The notes under the pieces were generated by a model. It searched no databases, was not told where the DNA came from, and saw only the letters and a program-made list of their open reading frames with translations. The position numbers and the translations under genes are program-made. Below, one piece after another: positions 15,062 through 21,678 of a DNA stretch of 21,678 nt (positions are counted from its first letter, which is position 1; each line of letters begins with the position of its first letter). The DNA is from OFTM382 sp964448185 (GTDB taxonomy: Bacteria > Planctomycetota > Phycisphaerae > Phycisphaerales > UBA1924). The DNA lies in contig CAYUVO010000039.1 of assembly GCA_964448185.1 (NCBI GenBank), forward strand, positions 1 through 21,678, in the 5' to 3' direction.

Positions 15062-17326
15062 ATGGCGCAAGGATCTGGTTCAAGCAGTCTGGTGCCGATG
15101 CCCATCAAGATTTTCTTGATCGTCGCGGTGGTCGGTGGGATCAGCGGCGTGCTGATCGTGATGGGTGCGATCAAGGCGCTCGGGATTGTGCTCGCAGGCT
15201 TTGTGCTCGTGGGGCTTCTGCTTCTGGGGTACAAGCAGGTGCTCGGCATGATGAGCCGGGCCAGGAGCAAGCCCTTCGAGAAGCAGATCCGCGAGAATGC
15301 GAGCAAGGGCAAGAAAGGACTCGCGGGCGAGGCCAGCGTGCAGAACCTGCACGACAAGTTCGCTGAGGGGCTCGATGTCTTCCGCAAGCACGGCAAGGAC
15401 ATGTATTCGCTGCCCTGGTATTTGCTCGTCGGCGAGCCCGGTTCGGGCAAGACCGAGGCCATTCGTCATTCCAACGTCGGGTTCCCGGGGGGGCTCCAGA
15501 ACACGCTCCAGGGTCTCGGCGGCACGATGAACATGAACTGGTGGTTCACCAACTACGCGGTCATTCTTGATACCGCAGGCAGGCTCATGTTCGAGGAGGT
15601 CGCGCCCGGCGAGAGCAGCGAATGGAAAGAGTTCCTCAAGCTGTTGCGGTCAAGCAGGCCCAACAGCCCGGTCAACGGCCTGCTGCTGGTCATTCCCGCT
15701 GACAGCCTCATCAAAGACGATGAAGCCACCATCGAGCAAAAAGCCACACGCATCGCTCAACAACTCAGCACCGTTCGCGACACGCTCAAAGTTCGCTTCC
15801 CGGCGTTCGTCATCGTGACCAAGTCCGACCTTATCAACGGCTTCCGCGAGTTTTACGACTCGATCGACGATCCGGGACTCCAGCACCAGATGATGGGCTG
15901 GTCCAACCAATCGAGTCTCGATGAGAAGTTTGAGCCGCGGCGATTGAGTGAGCACTTCTCGAAACTCGCCGACCGCATCCGCAGACGGCGCATGGCGTTG
16001 CTCATGGACCCGGTTCATACCGAGGACGCGAATCTCCGGCGGATCGATCAGGTCGATGCGTTGTACGCCTATCCCGAGGCCATGACCCAACTCGGACCCA
16101 AACTCCAGAAATATCTCGAACTGATCTTCTCGAGCGGCTCGTGGTCGGGTGATCCGTTGTTCCTGCGTGGGATCTATTTCACATCGTCCATGCGCGAGGG
16201 CTCGGCTCTCGATGCGGATCTCGCGGCTGCGATCGGTGTGCCCGTCGATGCGCTGCCCGAAGGGCGCACCTGGAAACGCGAACGCGCGTTCTTCTTGCGT
16301 GACCTGTTCATCTCCAAGGTGTTCCGCGAGCGGGGTCTGGTGCTCAAGTCCAAGAGCGCCAAAGCGACCCGTGCAGCGCGTCAGCTTCTGGTATTCGGTT
16401 CAGCCGGGTTCACAGCGGTTGCCCTGATCGCACTGACCGCGTGGGGAGCGTGGTCATTCCGCACGAGCATCGGTCGGCATCTGGTTTTGTGGGAGGGTGT
16501 GCGCGACGCGTACGTGACCCGCCCCGAGGCTCAGGACACGGCAGGGTTGACGCTGCGAGCACGCGATCTGGTCGTGCAGGCGCGGAGCAACCAGCCCGAG
16601 TTTGACTATCTGGGTCACGAGATGATGGACGTCGATGTGGCGAAGTTCGAGCGGGAACGGGTAGCAGCAGAGTTGCTCTCGCAGCTCGAAACCGAGATCA
16701 AGGCCCCGATGCTCTACCGTCCTCTGGCGCCGATCTCGGCGGATTACGACGTGTCACGGGCGAAAGCGTTCGACTCGGTGTTCTTGATGACGGTGGTTCG
16801 GCCGGTGATCGCTGCTGCGGACACTCGCTTGCAGATCGACCGTCGCCAGAAGATGTGGAGCAAGGACATGCTCGGAGCGGTCCGGGCTCTGATCTATCTG
16901 CAGGTGGAGGCGAAAGACCCCGAGGGCGATGGCGAAAGGCCTTTGTTCGACTTTGAGGCGTTGCTGCGGTACGCCGTGTCTCCGACGAGCGAGGAAGATT
17001 CACCTGTGGAATTTGATCGTGAGGCTCTTCAACAGGGGGTCGATCGGTTGCTCTCGCGTAAGGCGAGTGCGGAGGATCTGCTCGGAGCGCGTCGCAAGCT
17101 CGAATCCCCGATCACCGAGGGTGTGTCGGCTTGGGTAGATCACTATAAAATCGAGAACGCGGGCGAGTTTGATATTGCGACCGCTCGTGCCGAGGGCCAG
17201 GCTTTGTTGGCCGCGTTTGATGCTGGGCCTTCATCGGTGACGAGTGTCTCGTGGGTCGAGCGGGCCAAACGTAAGGTCAATAGCCACCTCGAAGAGCTCA
17301 AGCGGGCCGCCGAGAGCCAGGGGTAA
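15062..17326 (+). CDS. tssM: Short IcmF/TssM-like membrane NTPase
   Basis: The protein has 754 residues, against about 1100-1300 for typical TssM. Two adjacent N-terminal membrane helices (about 14-36 and 38-60) form a hairpin. The cytoplasmic GTPase-like domain has Walker A GEPGSGKT at 124-131, ILDTAGRL with Asp near 170, and VTKSD at 252-256; all look intact. A third membrane helix lies at about 441-465 (LLVFGSAGFTAVALIALTAWG). The outer part is only about 290 residues and ends in a charged helix, so the C-terminal domains that reach the outer-membrane lipoprotein TssJ in standard systems seem to be missing. No frameshift is seen; the stop is clean. AAGGGA 9 bases before the ATG supports the start. 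With TssL it would form an inner-membrane complex. Confidence 0.88.
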   Translation: MAQGSGSSSLVPMPIKIFLIVAVVGGISGVLIVMGAIKALGIVLAGFVLVGLLLLGYKQVLGMMSRARSKPFEKQIRENASKGKKGLAGEASVQNLHDKFAEGLDVFRKHGKDMYSLPWYLLVGEPGSGKTEAIRHSNVGFPGGLQNTLQGLGGTMNMNWWFTNYAVILDTAGRLMFEEVAPGESSEWKEFLKLLRSSRPNSPVNGLLLVIPADSLIKDDEATIEQKATRIAQQLSTVRDTLKVRFPAFVIVTKSDLINGFREFYDSIDDPGLQHQMMGWSNQSSLDEKFEPRRLSEHFSKLADRIRRRRMALLMDPVHTEDANLRRIDQVDALYAYPEAMTQLGPKLQKYLELIFSSGSWSGDPLFLRGIYFTSSMREGSALDADLAAAIGVPVDALPEGRTWKRERAFFLRDLFISKVFRERGLVLKSKSAKATRAARQLLVFGSAGFTAVALIALTAWGAWSFRTSIGRHLVLWEGVRDAYVTRPEAQDTAGLTLRARDLVVQARSNQPEFDYLGHEMMDVDVAKFERERVAAELLSQLETEIKAPMLYRPLAPISADYDVSRAKAFDSVFLMTVVRPVIAAADTRLQIDRRQKMWSKDMLGAVRALIYLQVEAKDPEGDGERPLFDFEALLRYAVSPTSEEDSPVEFDREALQQGVDRLLSRKASAEDLLGARRKLESPITEGVSAWVDHYKIENAGEFDIATARAEGQALLAAFDAGPSSVTSVSWVERAKRKVNSHLEELKRAAESQG

Positions 17327-17603
17327 TCCCGGTGCAACGGATGCTCGCGTTGTGTGTGCAAGGAGTTTGCGTGCGAGTGGTGTGAGATCGAGTTGAGTGT
17401 TCTTGGTCACTTGTTGTCCGATATTCACGCGATTGGCCGATAGAGGGCGAGTGATCTGGGGTCAGAGTGGCCCGAGGTCATTTCTGGTGGAACTGCTGTG
17501 GCCCGCTGGGGCTGCGTTCGGCGCGTAGTTGGCAGAGGAACGTATTTTTTTGTTGCCGATCGGCCTCGGGTAAGTTTGAGGCCGGGTGTAAGGAATCTGT
17601 GTC
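17327..17603 (+). other. Intergenic gap between tssM and tagF
   Basis: This 277-bp stretch has no gene that I can support. A nested inverted repeat occurs at 17344-17377 (CTCGC...GCGAG enclosing GCAA...TTGC). I found no promoter with acceptable -35 and -10 spacing. The long gap raises the chance that tagF has its own transcript. Confidence 0.45.
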
Positions 17604-18566
17604 GTGCTGGGATGGCTCAAGACGGTGCTCAATCGCGACGAGGCTCCACAGGTGGGGCTGCACTTGGCCGCTTTCGGGAAACACCCGGGCTGGAACGATC
17701 ATCTCGACGATCAGGGGATGAACACCGATCGGCTTGTCGAGTTCAAACGCCGGCTCTATGTCGAAGGCATCGGCGCCAACATCGACGCGGGAACATGGGC
17801 AGCCGACCCCGAACTCACCGAGGCCAGCCCGCTCAAGCATCTCATCATCTGGCACGACGGCGCTTCGGTCATTCTCGCACGCATGTGGCCCTCGGTTGAC
17901 GGCAAGGGGCGAAGCTCGTTCCCCATGATCGTGTGCGTCGAGGCGGTCGGGATCGATGTCCAATGGGCGATCAGCACATGCCTGCCGGTGCTCGAACGGC
18001 TCGAAGGCAAGTGCCGAGAGGCCACCACGGCAGAACAAGTCATCGAGGTGCTCAATGACGCCCGGCAGGATCTCGTGAGAGTCTCGACAGGCATCATGCC
18101 CATCCGAGTCCTCGATGCGACCGACCGCAGCGAAGCGCTCATCCAGATCACACACAAAATCGAGACAGACCTTGGGCGATCCTCGGTCCATCGGCTGATG
18201 CATCGGCTCGTGGGGATGCTCGGTGAACCTACCGCCGAGAGCAGTTCGGGCAGCCCTCCGACCGACAAGGCGCAACATGTGCGCGTGCCGAGGGCTGCGA
18301 GCCAGCCTCAAGACGCCGCGTGGGCCTGGCTTCGGGCGCTTGGGGGCTGGGGCGCACGGCCCGTGATGGTCATCATGCCGTTGCGGCACAAGTTCATCGA
18401 CCTCGTGATCGGGCCTCCGGGTCGAGGCGAGTTCGCCTGCCTGCGGACCCCCGAATCCACCAACCCGCTGGTGACCACGATCGAATACTCGATCGACGAT
18501 GCCTCGGCTGCGAGGTTCGAGCAGATGCTCAAGCCGATCCCCAGGCAAGCCGACCGTTCGGCATAA
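17604..18566 (+). CDS. tagF: TagF/ImpM-like type VI accessory protein
   Basis: The protein has 320 residues, starting at GTG with AAGGA 9 bases upstream. The N-terminal half matches the TagF/ImpM family: FGKHPGWNDHL at 24-34 corresponds to the usual GKLPSRGDFV, and WPSVDGKGRSSFPMIVCV at 95-112 to the PSVDRVGRxFPL motif. TagF proteins are cytoplasmic and, where studied, restrain type VI assembly by binding the FHA protein or its partners. The C-terminal half (about 200-320) includes a Trp-rich stretch (AWAWLRALGGWGARPVMVIM) and a last segment ending RFEQMLKPIPRQADRSA; I do not recognise it. No PppA-type phosphatase fusion is visible. Position after tssL and tssM agrees with the call. Confidence 0.8.
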   Translation: MLGWLKTVLNRDEAPQVGLHLAAFGKHPGWNDHLDDQGMNTDRLVEFKRRLYVEGIGANIDAGTWAADPELTEASPLKHLIIWHDGASVILARMWPSVDGKGRSSFPMIVCVEAVGIDVQWAISTCLPVLERLEGKCREATTAEQVIEVLNDARQDLVRVSTGIMPIRVLDATDRSEALIQITHKIETDLGRSSVHRLMHRLVGMLGEPTAESSSGSPPTDKAQHVRVPRAASQPQDAAWAWLRALGGWGARPVMVIMPLRHKFIDLVIGPPGRGEFACLRTPESTNPLVTTIEYSIDDASAARFEQMLKPIPRQADRSA

Positions 18567-18577
18567 ATGATTTCATG

Positions 18578-18593
18578 TAGGGTTTTTGCCCTA
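18578..18593 (+). terminator. Weak hairpin after tagF
   Basis: TAGGG-tttttg-CCCTA lies 11 bases after the tagF stop. The 5-bp stem has the T run inside the loop rather than after the stem, so termination is only possible, not shown. A related GGGTTTGCCCTGGC occurs at 18655-18668. Confidence 0.25.
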
Positions 18594-18741
18594 GCCGTGA
18601 GGGTCCATGACTTGGTCGTGTTGATTGTGATTTAGGGGTATGGAGAGCACCTGCGGGTTTGCCCTGGCAATCTCATGCTGATAGGGTGGCGGATCGGCGC
18701 ATGGTATAGCGCGATCGGCCTGTTCGGCCAGAGGGAAAGCC

Positions 18742-20910
18742 GTGAACTGGACTGACACGTTGCGCAAGAGTTGGCGTTGGATTCTTTCAGCTTTATTGCT
18801 GCTCACAGGGGCTGTCAGCGCGGCCGGGCAGGACGCTCCATCTACTGATGATCCGCCTGAAGCTGTGGAGCCAGCACCCGCTCAGGGCACGGGCGTGATC
18901 GGGCGGATGATTCCGATTGATCCCGCGCGGGCACTCACGCCCGAAGCACCACCCGAAGCACCACCCGAAGCATCAACAGACGACGATGGTGTTGCTGCGG
19001 AGCCGAGTGATGTAGATGCGATGACCAGTCCTCTTGCTGCAAGTGCAGCGACGGACCTCGGACCCGAAGAGCTGTACCCGGTCTCGAAGATCGTGATCAT
19101 TCTTCAGCCCGAGCATCCGGGGCTTCCTACGCCCGAGGAGTTGGGTGCGATCGAAGTTGCGTTGGTGCGTGATGGCAAGCTGCTCGGGCCGCCCAAGGCG
19201 GGCGAAGTGGTGACCTCGATGCGCATCGATCAGATCGGTGCCGACGGCATCGTGCTGCTGACTCGCGAAGGCATCGCAGAAATCCTCGGACGCATCAGCG
19301 ATGAGTTCGCACGACGTCACCTGCTGGGGTACATCGCGTTTGTCAGCCCGCAGGACATCCTGCTCGAGCAACCACAAGGCTACGAAGGGCTTACCGACTT
19401 CCGAGGCGACCGCACCGAACTCAACATCTTTGTCCTCAACGGCGTGATCAAAAACGTCCGCACCATCGCCTCGGGCGCACGTTTCGGGATCGACGAACGG
19501 CTCAATAATCCTTCGCATGTTCGCATCTTGAATCGCAGCCCGGTCGGGGTTGTTCCGAACCGCGAATACACCGACAAGAACAACCAACGCGACTTGTTGC
19601 GGCGTGATCGTCTTGATGACTATGTGCTGCGATTGAACCGGTTTCCTGGCCGACGGGTCGATGTGGCGCTGGCGCCGGGCGAGTCGGCTGGCGATGTAAC
19701 GCTCGACTTCCTCGTGAGCGAGAACAAGCAATGGCTCGCGTACATGCAGCTCTCGAACACGGGTACGAAGTCAACCGAACCTTGGCGCCAACGCTTCGGG
19801 GCGCAGTTCACGCAGCTCGCCAATCGCGACGACATCCTGAGCCTCGAATACATCACCGCGGGCTTTAGCAGCTCGCACGCGGTGGTGGGTTCTTACGAGA
19901 CAGCGATCCCCGGGACCGACCGGTGGCGCGGGCGTCTGTTCGGCGACTTCAGCAAGTTCACCGCCTCGGACGTTGGGCTTGCGGATGAACGCTTTACGGG
20001 TGAGGCATTCACCGTTGGCGGCGAGGTCGCGTGGAATTTCTTCCAACGCAAGGAGCTGTTCATCGACGCCTTCGCGGGTATTCGGTGGAACCAGACCGAG
20101 GTGTTCAATGAAGCGGTCGGGGTGCAGGGCCGCGAGCACTTCCTCGTGCCAAAGCTCGGCTTGCGAGCAGAAGCCTCGACGGACAAGTGGAGCTTCAACG
20201 CGCAGACAACGTATGAGTGGTCGCTCTCTGGTTTGGCGGGCGGCCAATCGCCGGGACTCGAACGCCTCGGCCGGCTTGCTCCCGAAGAAGACTGGGAAGT
20301 ATTCCGTTATGCGGTCAGCGGCTCGTTCTTCCTCGAACCGCTGTTGTTTGGAAGCGATTGGAAAGACCCGAGCACTTGGAAGAGTTCGACGCTCGCTCAC
20401 GAGATCGCGCTTTCGGTTCGCGGCCAATACGCGATCGATAATCGGCTCGTGCCCAACGAGCAGCAGGTGGTCGGCGGGCTGTATTCAGTACGCGGGTATC
20501 CTGAATCGGTGGTCGCGGGTGACAACGTGGTGATCGCTTCTGCCGAATATCGCTGGCATGTCCCTCGGTCGTTCAGGCCCTTGTCGGTTGCTGATGCTTC
20601 GGGCACGACCCGTGAGCCGGGCTCGTTCTTTGGGCGTCCATTTAATCATTCCCCTCGCTCGGTCTATGGGCGTCCCGATTGGGATCTCGTTCTCAAGGCG
20701 TTTACGGATATCGGACGCAGCCAGAATGTGGACAAGCAGGCGTTCGAGAAGAACGAGGACCTGTGGGGAGCGGGTGTTGGAGCGGACTTTCTTTTCTATC
20801 GGAACGTGAGCGTCCGCGTTGATTGGGCTGTGGCGCTGGATGACGTGGATAATCAGAACGTCAAATCCGGTTCCAACAGGTTTCATCTGGTATTTACCCT
20901 GCTTTTCTAG
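18742..20910 (+). CDS. Two-partner secretion outer-membrane transporter (TpsB, FhaC/ShlB-like)
   Basis: The protein has 722 residues, starting at GTG with GAGGG just upstream. A signal peptide (about 1-30, WILSALLLLTGAVSAAG) is followed by a Pro/Glu/Ala linker, then a POTRA-like region from about 110 to 230 (LYPVSKIVIIL...GADGIVLL...GYIAFV). A segment with two short POTRA-like strands follows, then the beta-barrel from about 320 (VDVALAPGESAGDVTLDFLVSENKQW). VRGYPES at 583-589 is the conserved barrel loop motif of this transporter superfamily. The protein ends in Phe (FHLVFTLLF), as expected for an outer-membrane barrel recognised by the BAM machinery. It would export the exoprotein encoded 83 bp downstream. 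The N-terminal linker of about 80 residues is longer than usual. Confidence 0.88.
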   Translation: MNWTDTLRKSWRWILSALLLLTGAVSAAGQDAPSTDDPPEAVEPAPAQGTGVIGRMIPIDPARALTPEAPPEAPPEASTDDDGVAAEPSDVDAMTSPLAASAATDLGPEELYPVSKIVIILQPEHPGLPTPEELGAIEVALVRDGKLLGPPKAGEVVTSMRIDQIGADGIVLLTREGIAEILGRISDEFARRHLLGYIAFVSPQDILLEQPQGYEGLTDFRGDRTELNIFVLNGVIKNVRTIASGARFGIDERLNNPSHVRILNRSPVGVVPNREYTDKNNQRDLLRRDRLDDYVLRLNRFPGRRVDVALAPGESAGDVTLDFLVSENKQWLAYMQLSNTGTKSTEPWRQRFGAQFTQLANRDDILSLEYITAGFSSSHAVVGSYETAIPGTDRWRGRLFGDFSKFTASDVGLADERFTGEAFTVGGEVAWNFFQRKELFIDAFAGIRWNQTEVFNEAVGVQGREHFLVPKLGLRAEASTDKWSFNAQTTYEWSLSGLAGGQSPGLERLGRLAPEEDWEVFRYAVSGSFFLEPLLFGSDWKDPSTWKSSTLAHEIALSVRGQYAIDNRLVPNEQQVVGGLYSVRGYPESVVAGDNVVIASAEYRWHVPRSFRPLSVADASGTTREPGSFFGRPFNHSPRSVYGRPDWDLVLKAFTDIGRSQNVDKQAFEKNEDLWGAGVGADFLFYRNVSVRVDWAVALDDVDNQNVKSGSNRFHLVFTLLF
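18940..18975 (+). repeat. Three 12-bp units in the TpsB linker
   Basis: The unit CCCGAAGCACCA occurs twice exactly and once with one change, encoding PEAPPEAPPEAS at about residues 67-78. It lies in the flexible linker before the POTRA-like region, so copy number could vary without harming the fold. Confidence 0.85.
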
Positions 20911-20993
20911 TCAACTAGAGATGTGAATCGCAGAATGACATCCATACAGGGTGGTACGGGGACGCGCAGTATTTGCGCTTGTGAGATCGAACT

Positions 20994-21678
20994 ATGACTC
21001 AGAATGGCAATCGGGCGGATCGGCACAGCTCTCGCAGCTCTAAGAGGCGGAGAGGGCGCGGCTCGAATCTGGCATCAGGCATCCGTGGCGGGCTGGCGAT
21101 CAGCCCGCTTGTGGCGTTGCTCGCTGCGCCTGCGCTGGCAGGTCCGGAGGGCGAACAGGTCGCAGCAGGCTCGGCGACGTTCGACCGCAGCGGGTCGGTG
21201 ACGACCATCCGCGCGGCGGACCGGACGATCATCAACTATTCGGGCTTCGATATCGGAGCCAACGAGACGGTCAGGTTTATCCAGCCCGGTCCCAATGCGC
21301 GGGTGCTCAACCGCATCAACAGCGCGACGCCCACTTTGATCGACGGCACGCTGCTCGCCAACGGCCAGGTGTATCTCGCTAACCCGGCGGGCGTGATCTT
21401 CGGCAAGGGCTCGATCATCAACGCGGCGGGCATCTTTGCAGCTGCGGGTTCGATCGCCGACACGGACTTCCTCAACGGGATCGACCGCTTCACCGACCTC
21501 CGAGGCGACGTGATCAACCACGGTTCGATCTATGCGGACTCGGTCCATCTGCTCGGTCGGCATGTCGCAAACTTTGGCTCGATCGAAGCGCGCGACGTGG
21601 TCACACTCATGGCGGGCGATGAGGTGCTCATCGGCGAGCGCGGATCGCACATCTATGCGCGCATGAGCACGGAACAGC
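20994..21678 (+). CDS. Two-partner secretion exoprotein (TpsA), N-terminal part, cut by the window edge
   Basis: The first 228 residues are present and the frame is open to the last base. An unusually long signal sequence has a basic start (RHSSRSSKRRRGRG), a hydrophobic core and a likely cleavage after APALA at about residue 49. The mature start is the haemagglutination-activity (TPS) domain: QPGPNARVLNRI at 97-108, LLANGQVYLANPAGVIFG at 120-137, matching the family's N-P-x-G-[IV]-x-F-G hallmark, then repeated beta-helix rungs (GSIINAAGIFAAAG, GDVINHGSIYADSVHLLGRHV). This domain is recognised by the partner TpsB, encoded 83 bp upstream. No clear ribosome-binding site precedes the ATG. The size and the effector or adhesin part lie beyond the window. 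Confidence 0.88.
   Translation, partial: MTQNGNRADRHSSRSSKRRRGRGSNLASGIRGGLAISPLVALLAAPALAGPEGEQVAAGSATFDRSGSVTTIRAADRTIINYSGFDIGANETVRFIQPGPNARVLNRINSATPTLIDGTLLANGQVYLANPAGVIFGKGSIINAAGIFAAAGSIADTDFLNGIDRFTDLRGDVINHGSIYADSVHLLGRHVANFGSIEARDVVTLMAGDEVLIGERGSHIYARMSTEQ

Noticed and set aside
14986..15366. 126-codon frame spanning the tssL-tssM gap
   Set aside because: Most of it overlaps the start of tssM in another frame, and its sequence is Arg/Ala/Gly-rich without any motif.
17401..17440. Promoter-like TTGTTG element in the tssM-tagF gap
   Set aside because: No -10 hexamer of acceptable quality is found 15-19 bp downstream.
17467..17721. Small Cys/Trp-rich frame before tagF
   Set aside because: It has no ribosome-binding site and overlaps the well-supported tagF start out of frame.
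1..21678. CRISPR arrays, tRNA or rRNA genes, transposases, attachment sites
   Set aside because: I read for spaced direct repeats, cloverleaf-like stretches and transposase motifs and found none that hold up.

Overview
The window is GC-rich bacterial chromosomal DNA with no RNA genes, insertion sequences or CRISPR arrays that I could see. Gene content and protein style suggest a planctomycete, probably Phycisphaerae: an ABC-2 permease paired with a membrane-anchored helical-repeat protein, a GH10-like protein, and DotU/IcmF-type proteins next to a two-partner secretion pair. This assignment is an inference from family resemblance, not a phylogeny.

Layout. (1) 1-4042, plus strand: an ABC-2 type permease, possibly cut at its 5' end, followed closely by a membrane-anchored TPR-like protein. 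(2) 4052-5119, minus strand: purC, converging on the TPR gene. (3) 5326-10859, plus strand: a GH10-like protein that lacks both expected catalytic glutamates, an overlapping ComEA-like helix-hairpin-helix protein, and mfd. A strong G-quadruplex motif lies ahead of the first gene. (4) 10849-11757, minus strand: a SAM-dependent methyltransferase whose end overlaps the end of mfd by 11 bp. It is divergent from phoU (11902-12678, plus). A small lipoprotein gene (12737-12997, minus) converges on phoU. (5) 13347-18566, plus strand: four genes that look like the membrane and accessory part of a type VI-like system. They are a helical protein resembling the C-terminal region of TagH, a DotU/TssL protein, a short IcmF/TssM GTPase-like protein and a TagF/ImpM-like protein. 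A good sigma70-like promoter precedes the first gene, and clear ribosome-binding sites decide several starts. (6) 18742 to the window end, plus strand: a two-partner secretion pair, a FhaC/ShlB-type outer-membrane transporter and the first 228 residues of its haemagglutinin-domain exoprotein, which runs off the edge.

How the genes may work together. Regions 1 to 4 are mostly ordinary housekeeping or envelope genes. The most interesting part is regions 5 and 6. An inner-membrane TssL/TssM module with TagF, but with no sheath, tube, baseplate or ClpV gene in view, sits directly upstream of a TpsB/TpsA pair on the same strand. It may be half of a divided type VI cluster. It may instead be a reduced, repurposed DotU/IcmF complex, perhaps linked to export or display of the adjacent exoprotein. 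The sequence alone cannot decide.
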